Counted from the first letter of the stretch, positions 53,714 through 63,323 are shown. The stretch: 64,000 nt of DNA from Pararcticibacter amylolyticus (GCF_003130405.1 NZ_QEAS01000004.1:154644-218643); one strand, 5' to 3'. Notes: generated by a model from the sequence alone, not told the origin. A program made the numbers and translations.

Positions 53714-55309
53714 ATGAAAATGAAATATATAATGGCTTCACTGATCCTGTCCGCAGCGATTATGAACACTGGTTGTAAAATAGGCCCCGAACTGACGAAT
53801 GTATACGACGAATCCGTCGCCTGGACGAGTGAGGCCAACCTGGAACTATCTTTAAATAAGTTTTATCCTCTTATAGGGCAAACCTATTATACTCCCCATA
53901 TCACTCAGGACGCCTATTCGGACGTCCTCAAGATGAATACGCCAAATGCAGACCCGAATTTATATGTCCTTGGATCAGCACAAATAACGCCAGGGACCAA
54001 TCCGCTAGGAAACTGGGATAATGCCTATTTATGGATCAGAAACTGTAATGAGTTTCTGGACGGGCTTCAAAAGAACGGAAGTAAGCTCGCTCCCGAAATA
54101 GTATCACGTGCCGAAGCGGAAGTCCGTTTTTTTCGTGCCTATGTTTATTTTGAACTTGCCAAACGCTACGGGGCTAGCGTGATTCTTTTAAAGAAACTTC
54201 CTGAAGAAAAATTCAATGGGAGGAGCATGCCTGCAGAAGTCTGGGATTTTATTGCTGAAGATCTTGACTTTGCAGCTGAAAACCTTCCTGTAACGGTTCC
54301 TGCTGCTAAACGTGGAAAACTGACACGGGGAGCTGCCTTCGGGCTTAAATCGAGAGCGATGCTGTATGCAAAGCGGTGGAAAGATGCTTCTGATGCTGTG
54401 CGCAACCTGGATAACCTGGGGCTATACGATCTGTATCCAAGCTATGAGCAGCTTTTCAACCAGAAGCGTTCATCTGCAGCGGAGAATAAGGAAAGTATCC
54501 TTGAGTTTGGATATCAGTCTCCGGATTTTGGTTATTCTTTTGATTATTTTTATGCTCCTCCGGGCGACAAAGGATATGCGCAGGTTAGCCCGACTGAAAA
54601 TCTTGTTTCTGAATATGAAATGGCTGATGGCTCAAAGTTCAGCTGGAGTGATCCTGTGCAGGCTGCTAATCCATATGCCAACAGGGAACCACGATTTTAT
54701 GCTTCTATCCTTTACAATGGAGCACAATGGAAAGGCCGCACAGTTGAGACTTTCGTCGGTGGTGTTGACGGTTATGCTGCGGGCGGAGGAACTACCTGTA
54801 CAGGCTACTATATGAAAAAACTGTTTGACGGCAGTATCCGCACTCAGACCGAGGGCTTCAGGCCAGGTGAATTAACGTTTTATTTTATGCGCTATGCAGA
54901 AGTATTGCTGATATACGCGGAGGCTATGGCAGAGCAGGGCGATCTTAACGAGGCCTTGAAAGCGCTGAACCGGGTAAGGACCCGCGCCGGGTTTACTGCC
55001 CCGCTTACTGCGGGCAGTAAAGATGATTTTATGCGCCTCCTCAGGCATGAACGTATGATAGAGCTCGCTTTTGAAGGACACCGTTTCTGGGACCTTCGCC
55101 GCTGGGGACTTGCAAGCCAGCTGCTAAATGGCATCAGCGTAGGGGGAACCAAGATCACCAAAAATGCTGCCGGCAGCCTTACATATGAAAGGGTAGATGC
55201 GGATAATGGTAAAAAGCGAATTTATGCAGAGCGGTACAACCGTTTCCCGATACCCGCTACCGAGATTCAGCGTAACCCGATGATCGAACAATTTGATGAG
55301 TGGAAATAA
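53714..55309 (+). CDS. RagB/SusD family surface glycan-binding lipoprotein (second locus)
   Basis: I place the start at the ATG at 53714 (MKMKYIMASLILSAAIMNTGC, lipobox Cys21; 531 residues), 13 bases after the SusC stop; earlier ATGs from 53672 would overlap SusC and precede the signal. SusD signatures are EVRFFRAYVYFELAKRYGASVILLKK in the TPR part and FYFMRYAEVLLIYAEAMAEQG with LRHERMIELAFEGHRFWDLRRWG at the C-terminal part. It should cap the SusC barrel on the cell surface. Confidence 0.95.
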   Translation: MKMKYIMASLILSAAIMNTGCKIGPELTNVYDESVAWTSEANLELSLNKFYPLIGQTYYTPHITQDAYSDVLKMNTPNADPNLYVLGSAQITPGTNPLGNWDNAYLWIRNCNEFLDGLQKNGSKLAPEIVSRAEAEVRFFRAYVYFELAKRYGASVILLKKLPEEKFNGRSMPAEVWDFIAEDLDFAAENLPVTVPAAKRGKLTRGAAFGLKSRAMLYAKRWKDASDAVRNLDNLGLYDLYPSYEQLFNQKRSSAAENKESILEFGYQSPDFGYSFDYFYAPPGDKGYAQVSPTENLVSEYEMADGSKFSWSDPVQAANPYANREPRFYASILYNGAQWKGRTVETFVGGVDGYAAGGGTTCTGYYMKKLFDGSIRTQTEGFRPGELTFYFMRYAEVLLIYAEAMAEQGDLNEALKALNRVRTRAGFTAPLTAGSKDDFMRLLRHERMIELAFEGHRFWDLRRWGLASQLLNGISVGGTKITKNAAGSLTYERVDADNGKKRIYAERYNRFPIPATEIQRNPMIEQFDEWK

Positions 55310-55322
55310 TCAGCATTGAACA

Positions 55323-56720
55323 ATGAAGACTCAAATAAGACATTATATGCTTTTCCTGGCAGCTGCTTTTATGCTGGCTTCGTGTGAGAAAGTCGACCTC
55401 AAAGACGGCCGTGTACTGGACAAAGGGCTGATGAATTTCTCTATCGCGATACCAGGACAATCTATCCAATATGCTGCTACGGTAGCTGGCCCTTACAAAG
55501 ATGGAGATACTATTTATGTGAAAGTTCCAACCAGCGAAGATGAACCTCTGGATGTAACGCAGCTAAAACCACAGGCGAGTCTGGAAAATAATGCGCATGT
55601 GGAGCCGGCCCTTACCGGGATCGTCGACTTTTCGCAACCTCTGGCTATCACTGTGACAGACGGAGAGGGGGCCCGTAAACATTTTTATGTAAAGGTTTTG
55701 CCTGCACTTCCCAGGACGGCATTTAAGAGGAACTGGTTTAAGCTTGCTTCAGATCTTAACATCAGAAGGACGAATATTCCTGGTCTTACAGTTGTGGGAG
55801 ACCATCTGTTGATCGCTGACTTTAATGCGGGCAATACAGCCGTTACGGACGGTGTAAAGGTCTACAACCGCCTGACAGGTGAATTTGTAAAAGATATAGC
55901 GCCTCCCACTACTTTCTGTATGCAGGTGATAGCGGATGACGGCGGGCATTTTGCTGTCAACCGTTATAATATCTACAGCGCAGGGTTTGTGGTTTACTAC
56001 TACGAAGATATCAGCAGCACGCCGCGACAGATCCTCAATTTTACTGCCGCGCAGGGATGCCCCGTCAATCTTGGCCGTAAAATGACGATCAAAGGAAATC
56101 TGAAACAAGGAAAAGCTTATATATACGCTACAACAAATGGAAATAATGACATCTACTACTGGGAGTTCCAGGACGGCACAGTAGTCAATCAGGCGCCTTC
56201 TATTATAAAATACGCTTCCGCGCCGGCATGGACCTTTGCCACAGTGGCCAGGGAGTCACTGGATGCCAACTCTGATCACTATATTACTTTTTGTAATTAC
56301 GTTTCTCCCGACGCTAATCTGAGTAACGGAAGCCGTTTTTCAAAGTTTAATAAGGATATGGACGTGGCTGAAATGGCTGCCCAGAACCACTATTATAAGA
56401 TACTGGACTTCAAAATATTTGAAATTAAAGGCACCCGGTTTATGGCTGCTCTGACCCAGGGATATTATGCATGGGACGCTAGTCACATTAAGGTTTACGA
56501 TATCTCTGATCCCGGCAAAATGAAGTTGCTTCCGGGAATGGAAGGCTATACTGATTTCATGCTTTTCCAAAGTGAAGCGTATGGCGGAACCAATTATAAC
56601 CGCTGGGGGGATATTGCAGTTTCTGTAAATGGAAATGTGATCGATATGTATGCAAGTATGGCAACAAATGCCCTCACCACTTCCGGGGTGATGTCGTACC
56701 GTATGAAATTTAATCCCTGA
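55323..56720 (+). CDS. Surface lipoprotein with DUF5018-like N-terminus, SusE/F-position glycan binder
   Basis: This 465-residue lipoprotein (MLFLAAAFMLASC, Cys21) follows SusD by 13 bases, the position of SusE/SusF-type surface glycan-binding proteins. The N-terminal 130 residues (LMNFSIAIPGQSIQYAATVAGPYKDGDTIYVKVP, DFSQPLAITVTDGEGARKHFYVKVLPALP) match DUF5018-type beta domains. The remaining 330 residues have repeated strand-turn segments (LTVVGDHLLIADFN, GTRFMAALTQGYYAWDASHIKVYDISDPGKMKLLPG) that suggest a beta-propeller. It probably binds substrate at the surface and helps SusCD. Confidence 0.82.
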   Translation: MKTQIRHYMLFLAAAFMLASCEKVDLKDGRVLDKGLMNFSIAIPGQSIQYAATVAGPYKDGDTIYVKVPTSEDEPLDVTQLKPQASLENNAHVEPALTGIVDFSQPLAITVTDGEGARKHFYVKVLPALPRTAFKRNWFKLASDLNIRRTNIPGLTVVGDHLLIADFNAGNTAVTDGVKVYNRLTGEFVKDIAPPTTFCMQVIADDGGHFAVNRYNIYSAGFVVYYYEDISSTPRQILNFTAAQGCPVNLGRKMTIKGNLKQGKAYIYATTNGNNDIYYWEFQDGTVVNQAPSIIKYASAPAWTFATVARESLDANSDHYITFCNYVSPDANLSNGSRFSKFNKDMDVAEMAAQNHYYKILDFKIFEIKGTRFMAALTQGYYAWDASHIKVYDISDPGKMKLLPGMEGYTDFMLFQSEAYGGTNYNRWGDIAVSVNGNVIDMYASMATNALTTSGVMSYRMKFNP

Positions 56721-56743
56721 AATTAACCTGTTTAATGATTCTT

Positions 56744-56767
56744 TCCCGGTCCTGAAATGGACCGGGA
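56744..56767 (+). terminator. Hairpin between the surface-protein genes and the enzyme genes of the second locus
   Basis: TCCCGGTCC (56744-56752) pairs perfectly with GGACCGGGA (56759-56767), loop TGAAAT, followed by TGCTATTTTATT. It lies 24 bases after the lipoprotein stop and ends 15 bases before the next ATG at 56782, so it could be a partial terminator that lowers expression of the downstream enzymes. Confidence 0.6.
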
Positions 56768-56781
56768 TGCTATTTTATTGC

Positions 56782-58914
56782 ATGAAAAATAGATATTTAT
56801 TGCTGGTTTTTGTATTGGTATTCAATGGTTTAATGGGATTCGCACAGGGGATTTCTGAGATTCCGAATGCTCCGGAAAAGGGCTCGTGGACAATGGTGCT
56901 GCTGCCCGATCCTCAGGGTTATACCAAGTTTAAACGTAACCAGCCTTTACTTGATATCCTTTTTAATTGGATTGAAACAAATAAGGAACGGCTGAACATT
57001 CGCCTGGTGTTATGTACAGGCGACCTCGTAGAGCAGAATTTTGTCCCGGAGCCCGATGTCCGCAACGGAGATCAGACCAGTTATGAACAATGGCAGGTCA
57101 TTTCGGCGGCATTTAAACGTTTGGATAATAAGCTCCCTTATGTTTTATGTACCGGCAACCATGATTATGGTACCAACCATACCGAAAACCGGTACAGCCA
57201 GTTTAATAGTTTCTTTCCGCCTGATCGTAATCCTTTAAACAAGACAATGCTGGTGGGCATGGCTCCCAATGCGCAGGGAGTAAAAACACTGGAAAATGCG
57301 TGCTATGAGTTTGTTGCACCATCCGGACGCAAGATGCTGATCTTTTCGCTGGAATATTTTCCGAGGAAATCTGTCGTAAGCTGGGCTACCCGCATCGCGC
57401 TGCAACCAAGGTACCGGTACCATACCGGAGTGATTCTTACTCACAGTTATATGCACTCTTCTACCAGGGGAAACCGGTTGACGGATGAAAACGATGGACT
57501 TCCTGGTTTTTCAGATATTACGACCGGCCGCAGACTATGGGAAAATTTTATAAGCAGCGTGCCAAATATCCGGATGGTATTCTGCGGTCATGTAGTGGAT
57601 GAACCTACTCATCAGGGGCACACTGGTTTCCGTGAAGATAAAAATGCTTATGGAAGCCCTGTTCAGCAAATGCTCTTTAATGCTCAGAATGAAGGAGGAA
57701 ACTGGCAGGGAAATGGCGGCAACACCTGGATCAGGCTGCTGGAGTTTTCAGCGGGCAACGAATTGGTAAACGTACGTACTGTTTCCCCGCTTTTTGCTGT
57801 TTCTCCGGAAACGATACATCTGGCTCAGCGCAAGGAGCCGTTCGACCAGTTTAGTTTTAAAGTTGCTGCTGATGCACGCGATACTGTTGTACTATCCGGA
57901 AAGGTACTGCCTTTTACCCTTTCTGATTACAAGATTCCGGTTTCTGTAAAAGGCAGTTTTATCGCTCAGATCAATCATCCTAAATCTCCTGCTGCTGCTG
58001 CGCGGATCATATCTGATACATCCGGACTGTTTGTTATAGCAGGGGGAAACCAACTGAAAATCAAGGCAGGAAGAGCTTTAAGTAAAGGATCGGCTAATGA
58101 ATTTGAGATAAGCCTGAAATCGGGTCGGGATACAGCATCATTTATCCTTGTTAAGGATCAGTTTATCCGGAATAAAGTTGTGGCACATCGTGGCGCATGG
58201 AAAGATGCCGGAGTACCACAGAACTCGCTCAAGTCTGAGGAACTGGCGATAAAGTATGGATGCGAAGCAGCGGAATTTGATGTATGGCTCTCGGCTGACG
58301 GTGTTCCGGTGGTATCTCATGACGGCATCATTGGTAGCAGGAAGATTGAAGAAACCTCTGCAGAAGAACTTCAGCAGGTACCGCTTGGGGCCAATTGTTA
58401 TGTTCCGACGCTCGAAGAATACTTGTTAAGTATCCGTGGGCAAAACAAAACCCGCTTGTTCCTCGAGATCAAAACTTCGGAAAAGGGACAGGAACGTTGC
58501 CTGGAGCTCACCCGCAAGGTCGTGGCGATGGTTCAGCGGATGAAGGTGCAGGCATGGGTAGATTATATCAGTTTTAATTACGGTATTCTGCAGGAGATTA
58601 TAAAACTGGATCCTTCCGCGAAAACGGCTTATCTATGGGGAGACCGTACTCCTGCAATCGTTAAAAGCGACGGTCTGAGCGGCCTTGATTATCCTTATGA
58701 ACATTACAGGAAGAATCCATCGTGGATGGAAGAGGCTCGTCAGCTTCAGCTTAGCATTAACAGCTGGACTATAAATCAGGAGGACAGAATGGTTGAATTG
58801 CTTGATCAGCAAGTAGATCTTATTACCACAGATGAGCCGCTTATGCTTCTCCGGCTCCTGGAACGCAGAGCGGAAGCAACGGTGAAAAAGGACATAAAAC
58901 GAATAAAAGAATAA
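56782..58914 (+). CDS. Fusion of calcineurin-like metallophosphatase and glycerophosphodiester phosphodiesterase
   Basis: I place the start at the ATG at 56782 (MKNRYLLLVFVLVFNGLMGFAQ, signal peptide; 710 residues); the ATG at 56767 sits on the end of the hairpin. Residues 25-330 are a metallophosphatase with LPDPQGY, LCTGDLVEQ, CTGNHDYG, ILTHSYMH and FCGHVVDE in the usual order. A beta-sandwich linker (335-460) follows. Residues 465-695 are a GDPD barrel with VVAHRGAWKDAG, EFDVWLSADGVPVVSHD and LFLEIKTSEKG as the catalytic and metal ligands; the common PEN motif reads PQN. The product should cleave phosphodiesters and then remove phosphate in the periplasm. The target in a SusCD locus is unknown but likely a phosphate-bearing glycan. 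Confidence 0.9.
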   Translation: MKNRYLLLVFVLVFNGLMGFAQGISEIPNAPEKGSWTMVLLPDPQGYTKFKRNQPLLDILFNWIETNKERLNIRLVLCTGDLVEQNFVPEPDVRNGDQTSYEQWQVISAAFKRLDNKLPYVLCTGNHDYGTNHTENRYSQFNSFFPPDRNPLNKTMLVGMAPNAQGVKTLENACYEFVAPSGRKMLIFSLEYFPRKSVVSWATRIALQPRYRYHTGVILTHSYMHSSTRGNRLTDENDGLPGFSDITTGRRLWENFISSVPNIRMVFCGHVVDEPTHQGHTGFREDKNAYGSPVQQMLFNAQNEGGNWQGNGGNTWIRLLEFSAGNELVNVRTVSPLFAVSPETIHLAQRKEPFDQFSFKVAADARDTVVLSGKVLPFTLSDYKIPVSVKGSFIAQINHPKSPAAAARIISDTSGLFVIAGGNQLKIKAGRALSKGSANEFEISLKSGRDTASFILVKDQFIRNKVVAHRGAWKDAGVPQNSLKSEELAIKYGCEAAEFDVWLSADGVPVVSHDGIIGSRKIEETSAEELQQVPLGANCYVPTLEEYLLSIRGQNKTRLFLEIKTSEKGQERCLELTRKVVAMVQRMKVQAWVDYISFNYGILQEIIKLDPSAKTAYLWGDRTPAIVKSDGLSGLDYPYEHYRKNPSWMEEARQLQLSINSWTINQEDRMVELLDQQVDLITTDEPLMLLRLLERRAEATVKKDIKRIKE

Positions 58915-58930
58915 ACTAACTAACATTCAA

Positions 58931-59863
58931 ATGAAAATTACAGGCACTTTTTTGGATGAGATCAGCATCGATATTCCCCACCAGAACTGGGGACGCGCGG
59001 AGTGGGATGCTGATTTCTCGCACATGAAATCAGTCGGAATTGATTCCGTTTACCTGATACGAAGCGGCTTGCACCGCTTTATCAGTTACCCTTCAAAAGT
59101 TTTAATTAAAGAGGAGGGGTGTTACGAGCCGCCGGTAGACCTGGTGCAACTGTTTCTTGAGCTGGCTGAAAAACATGGGATGAAATTTTACTTCGGCCTG
59201 TACGACTCGGGAAAGTACTGGGCAAACAACCAGTTTCAGAAGGAGATCGACCTGAATATGAAGGTCATTGATGAAGTATGGAAGAAGTACGGACATTTTA
59301 AATCGTTCAAAGGCTGGTACTTATCACAGGAGATCAGTCGCCGGACAGGCGGGATTATCGACCTGTATGCCAAGCTGGGAAAGCATTGTAAAGATATTTC
59401 CGGTAATCTTCCCACATTCATTTCGCCCTGGATTGACGGAAAGAAAACGGTTCAGTCTTTTTCATCTACTCTTACCAAAGAAGATGCGGTGACACTGAAA
59501 CAACATGAAGAGGAATGGGACGAGATCTTTGATGGTATCAGTAAATTCGTTGACGCGGTAGCTTTCCAGGACGGACATGTCGAATTTCATGAACTCGACG
59601 GTTTTTTCGAGATTAATAAACGCCTGGCGCGTAAGTACAACATGGAGTGCTGGACGAATGCGGAAACATTCGACCGCGATATGCCGATCAAATATCTTCC
59701 TATCAAGTTCGAAAAACTCCGCATGAAACTCGAGGCGGCCCGGCGGGCTGGTTTCGACAAGGCTATCACCTTTGAATTCTCACATTTTTTAAGCCCTCAG
59801 TCTGCCTATCTGCAGGCCGGTCATTTATTCGACAGATACAAGGAATATATTAAAAGACTATAA
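58931..59863 (+). CDS. DUF4434-like TIM-barrel protein, putative glycoside hydrolase
   Basis: This 310-residue protein has no signal peptide and should be cytoplasmic, or exported by an unknown route. The sequence has the DUF4434 look of a glycosidase-type barrel: ITGTFLDEISIDIPHQNWGRAEWDADFSHMKSVGIDSVYLIRSG, GWYLSQEISRR with an acidic residue at the end of a strand, and VAFQDGHVEFHEL followed by MECWTNAETFD. The acidic pairs could be catalytic. It starts 16 bases after the phosphodiesterase gene and ends one base before the epimerase gene. No reaction is known for the family that I can name. Confidence 0.78.
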   Translation: MKITGTFLDEISIDIPHQNWGRAEWDADFSHMKSVGIDSVYLIRSGLHRFISYPSKVLIKEEGCYEPPVDLVQLFLELAEKHGMKFYFGLYDSGKYWANNQFQKEIDLNMKVIDEVWKKYGHFKSFKGWYLSQEISRRTGGIIDLYAKLGKHCKDISGNLPTFISPWIDGKKTVQSFSSTLTKEDAVTLKQHEEEWDEIFDGISKFVDAVAFQDGHVEFHELDGFFEINKRLARKYNMECWTNAETFDRDMPIKYLPIKFEKLRMKLEAARRAGFDKAITFEFSHFLSPQSAYLQAGHLFDRYKEYIKRL

Positions 59864-59864
59864 T

Positions 59865-61061
59865 ATGAAAGATCTTAGCAGTTATGCTGCGCTGTACGCC
59901 GGCAGCCTGATGGATGATGTTTTGCCTTTTTGGCTGAAGAATTCTCCTGACAAAGAGTACGGAGGATATTTTACATGCCTCGACCGGGAAGGCCGGGTGT
60001 TTGATACCGATAAGTTTGTATGGTTGCAGGCGCGCCAGGTATGGACATTTTCTATGCTCTGGAATCAGCTGGAGAAGAAACAGGAATGGCTTGACTGCGC
60101 TCTTCACGGGGCACGGTTCCTGGAAAAATCAGGACGTGATGCAAAAGGTGACTGGTATTTTTCGCTCACCCGGGAGGGAAAACCTATTGTTCAGCCTTAT
60201 AACATTTTTTCCGATTGTTTCGCAACCATGGCGTTTGCCCAGTTATACAAGGCGACGAATGATAAGGGATATTGTGATATTGCAGCCGATACCTTTCACC
60301 GCATTCTCACAAGGGCTGAAAATCCTAAAGGGCAGTATTCAAAAGCTTTTCCCGGAACACGGCCGCTCAGGTCGTTTTCGTTGCCGATGATCCTCTCAAA
60401 CCTGGTTCTCGAAATTGAACATATATTGGAGCCTCGGCTGGTTGAACAGACGATCGCCGGAGGGATCAGTACGGTCATGGACACGTTCTATCAGCCTGCG
60501 TCGGGTTTGATTCTCGAAAGCGTCAATCCCGACGGAAGTTTCAGTGACACCTTTGAAGGGCGCCTTGTTAACCCTGGTCATGTCCTTGAAGCCATGTGGT
60601 TTATGATGGATCTGGCCGAACGGAGGAATGATATGGCACTGATCAGCAAAGCCCTGGAGATCTCATTCAATGCGCTTGAATACGGTTGGGATAAGGAGCA
60701 CGGAGGAATATTTTATTTCCTTGATATCAAAGGTCATCCGCCCCAGCAGCTGGAATGGGATCAAAAGTTATGGTGGGTACATGCAGAGGCCATAGTATGC
60801 ATGTTGAAGGGGTACCGCCATACTGGTGACGCACGTTGTCTTTATTGGTTTGAAAGGCTGCATGACTATACCTGGGAACGTTTCAGGGACGCCGAAAAAG
60901 GGGAGTGGTTTGGTTATCTTAACAGACAGGGGGAAGTGTTATTGCCCCTGAAGGGTGGAAAATGGAAAGGCTGTTTTCATGTACCGCGTGCGCTGTATCA
61001 GGGCTGGAAAACGCTCGAACTCATCCTTGAAAAGGAAGACAGAAGCATAAAAGCATATTAA
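59865..61061 (+). CDS. AGE family epimerase (N-acylglucosamine 2-epimerase type)
   Basis: This 398-residue cytoplasmic enzyme has the (alpha/alpha)6 fold of the AGE family, which interconverts GlcNAc and ManNAc or related sugars. Candidate catalytic and substrate residues are Arg57 (LQARQVW), His239 (NPGHVLEAMW), His306 (LWWVHAEAI) and His372 (KGCFHVPRALYQGW), in the order seen in family members. It lies one base from each of its neighbours. With a FucP-type transporter next to it, it likely converts the imported monosaccharide to a form that enters metabolism. The exact substrate is not proved; cellobiose and mannose epimerases have a similar look. Confidence 0.9.
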   Translation: MKDLSSYAALYAGSLMDDVLPFWLKNSPDKEYGGYFTCLDREGRVFDTDKFVWLQARQVWTFSMLWNQLEKKQEWLDCALHGARFLEKSGRDAKGDWYFSLTREGKPIVQPYNIFSDCFATMAFAQLYKATNDKGYCDIAADTFHRILTRAENPKGQYSKAFPGTRPLRSFSLPMILSNLVLEIEHILEPRLVEQTIAGGISTVMDTFYQPASGLILESVNPDGSFSDTFEGRLVNPGHVLEAMWFMMDLAERRNDMALISKALEISFNALEYGWDKEHGGIFYFLDIKGHPPQQLEWDQKLWWVHAEAIVCMLKGYRHTGDARCLYWFERLHDYTWERFRDAEKGEWFGYLNRQGEVLLPLKGGKWKGCFHVPRALYQGWKTLELILEKEDRSIKAY

Positions 61062-61062
61062 C

Positions 61063-62349
61063 ATGGCAAATATTCCTTTGCAGAATGTTGCATCACCGGA
61101 GGAAGCTTCCGGAGATGGCAGGAATTATACCCCTGCGCTTATGTCACTTGCGGTGCTCTACTTCATGATGGGCTTGCTTACATGTCTGAATGATACACTG
61201 GTGCCATTTTTTAAAAAGGGGTTTACGTTGAGTTATGCCGAATCATCGCTGGTGCAGTTTTATTTTTTTCTCACGTATGCCGTGATGTCTGTCCCGGCTG
61301 GTAAAATAGTGGAGAGGATCGGTTATAAGAACGGCATGGTAGCTGGTTTTTCAATTGCCGCCCTGGGCGCTTTGTTGTTTTACCCGGCTTCGGTTATCCA
61401 TCAGTATTACCTCTTCCTGGCGGCTTTGTTTGTGCTTGCTGTTGGAATTGTACTGTTGCAGGTTGCCGCCAATCCTTATATCACGATTCTGGGGCCGGCA
61501 CAAACCGCATCATCCCGTTTAACGCTTATCCAGGGGATAGGATCCCTGGGCACCACCGCGGCGCCGGTGTTTGGTGCTCATTTTATCCTTTCCCGCCTCG
61601 ACGTTACCGGGTCATCGAGTGCTGCGGTCCGTTATCCTTATCTGGGAATCGCACTGGTCTTGCTGGTTATCGCCTTCGCTGTAAAAAGTTTGTCGCTGCC
61701 GCGTCTCAAGTCAGGTGGAACAGGCGGACGGGAACAGGAGGTTAATGTGCGGAATGTTCTGAAATTCAGAAATCTGAAGTTTGGAATCGCCGGATTGTTC
61801 TTTTATGTAGGAGCCGAGGTGGCAGTGGGAACCTTTCTTACCAACTATATCAGCGAAAAGCTTCATATCGGCGAATCAGAAGCGAACGGATATGTCGCCT
61901 TCTACTGGGGCGGCATGATGGCCGGGCGGTTTCTCGGTTCATGGCTGCTGAAGTTTCTCCGCCCGCAGGCTGTTCTATGCTGCTGTACCTGTGCAGCTAT
62001 GGCCCTGATCCTGTTGTCTGTCAACTCGGGTAGTATAATTGCAGTATGGACTATGATTGGCGTCGGACTGTGCAATTCTGTTATGTTTGCCATCATTTTC
62101 TCTCTCGCCATTAATGGATTAGGAGAGTACTCCACGCTTGGCTCGGGAATGCTTTCCACGGCTATTGCAGGCGGAGCCGTCATTTCCTATCTCCAGGGAT
62201 ACCTGATCGATCATTACTCGTGGCAGTTATCATTTACGCTTCCTGTGATATGTTATGGCTATATCCTGTTCTATGCCGTTAATGGCTATAAGGCGAAATC
62301 AAAAGAGGCAGCAGATTTGTCACCGGCATTTATTAAAACTGAATTATGA
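61063..62349 (+). CDS. FucP/GluP-family MFS sugar transporter
   Basis: This 428-residue inner-membrane protein has 12 predicted helices and matches the fucose/glucose/galactose proton symporter branch of MFS (YFMMGLLTCLNDTLVPFFKK, YAVMSVPAGKIVERIGYKNGMVAG, QVAANPYITILGPAQTASSRLTLIQGIGSLGTT, FYWGGMMAGRFLGSW). The N-D pair in LNDTLVP is conserved in this branch. It starts one base after the epimerase gene and overlaps the next gene by 4 bases. It should bring the released monosaccharide, or an N-acetyl sugar, into the cytoplasm. Confidence 0.93.
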   Translation: MANIPLQNVASPEEASGDGRNYTPALMSLAVLYFMMGLLTCLNDTLVPFFKKGFTLSYAESSLVQFYFFLTYAVMSVPAGKIVERIGYKNGMVAGFSIAALGALLFYPASVIHQYYLFLAALFVLAVGIVLLQVAANPYITILGPAQTASSRLTLIQGIGSLGTTAAPVFGAHFILSRLDVTGSSSAAVRYPYLGIALVLLVIAFAVKSLSLPRLKSGGTGGREQEVNVRNVLKFRNLKFGIAGLFFYVGAEVAVGTFLTNYISEKLHIGESEANGYVAFYWGGMMAGRFLGSWLLKFLRPQAVLCCCTCAAMALILLSVNSGSIIAVWTMIGVGLCNSVMFAIIFSLAINGLGEYSTLGSGMLSTAIAGGAVISYLQGYLIDHYSWQLSFTLPVICYGYILFYAVNGYKAKSKEAADLSPAFIKTEL

Positions 62350-63323
62350 AAAGAAGAAGTTTTCTAAAACATACCGGGCTGGCAGCGGGATCGCTTGCTG
62401 TTCCGGCGATACTCTATCAGATGCTCTCAGATAAAGAAAAAGCACGCGGCCAAAAACGCCTGGTAATGATTTATCTTCAGGGGGGGAATGACGGGTGGAA
62501 TACACTTGTTCCCTGCAATAATGAGCTTTACTATAGATCGCGTCCGTCCCTTGCCCTGCAGCGCAGCGAGCTAATTCCTTTAAACGATCATTACGGTCTC
62601 AACCCGGCTTTGAAAGAACTCGCCCTGCTTCACGCAAAAGGCCGGGTATTGTTTCTGAATAAACTTGGACATTCCCTACAGGAGTCCTCTCATTACGAAG
62701 CCTTCCGGATATGGCACCGTTCGGACAACGAAAACGGCGATACCTGGCTTGCCCCCGGAAACAGTCAGCATGAAGATAAATTTCCCGTCCGGGTCTTTAA
62801 TGGAGACCAGGGCAAACACCTGGCTTCCAGCTCTCCGTTTATACCAGATTATACAGCTTGTACGAGTGGTGATTTTTCCGAAGGACTTTCGCGGATATCA
62901 GAGGCAATCCGTTCAGGATCCGATGCGAATGTCTTTCATATTTCCCTTGACGGATTTGACACCCATCAATTTCAAAGCCAAAGACAAGGTGCTCTCCTGA
63001 GTACATACAGCAGCGCTGTCAGTGCTTTTGTATCAGATATAGAGGCCATCGGGCAGATGGACAACACCGTCATTTTAACCTATTCAGAATTTGGCCGGTC
63101 TCTGAAGGAGAATAGCAGGCGCGGTACCGATCATGGCAACGTGGGGTGTGCATGGCTGATAGGATCACGTCTTAATGTAAAGGGAATTTTGCATCCTTCG
63201 GCCGGAACGGACGATGAGGCCAGAATAAATGCGGCAGGATTACCTGAACAAATATTTCGATCATGGTGCTTTGACGACCCCGGTCAATGCCAGTTCCTTA
63301 CAAATCGAAATATTTTTATCTGA
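62346..63323 (+). CDS. DUF1501 family Tat-exported protein
   Basis: This 325-residue protein begins MKRRSFLKHTGLAAGSLAVPA, a clear twin-arginine signal. The body matches DUF1501, a group with an alkaline-phosphatase-like fold: RLVMIYLQGGNDGWNTLVP, KLGHSLQESSHYEAFRIWHRSD, VFHISLDGFDTHQFQSQRQGALL and VILTYSEFGRSLKENSRRGTDHGNVGCAWLIG. The last segment is the family's strongest motif (EFGR...GTDHG). It is shorter than most members I know (about 390-480), without an obvious frameshift. The start overlaps the transporter stop by 4 bases, so it is co-expressed. A phosphoesterase or sulfatase-like role is possible; the reaction is unknown. Confidence 0.85.
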   Translation: MKRRSFLKHTGLAAGSLAVPAILYQMLSDKEKARGQKRLVMIYLQGGNDGWNTLVPCNNELYYRSRPSLALQRSELIPLNDHYGLNPALKELALLHAKGRVLFLNKLGHSLQESSHYEAFRIWHRSDNENGDTWLAPGNSQHEDKFPVRVFNGDQGKHLASSSPFIPDYTACTSGDFSEGLSRISEAIRSGSDANVFHISLDGFDTHQFQSQRQGALLSTYSSAVSAFVSDIEAIGQMDNTVILTYSEFGRSLKENSRRGTDHGNVGCAWLIGSRLNVKGILHPSAGTDDEARINAAGLPEQIFRSWCFDDPGQCQFLTNRNIFI

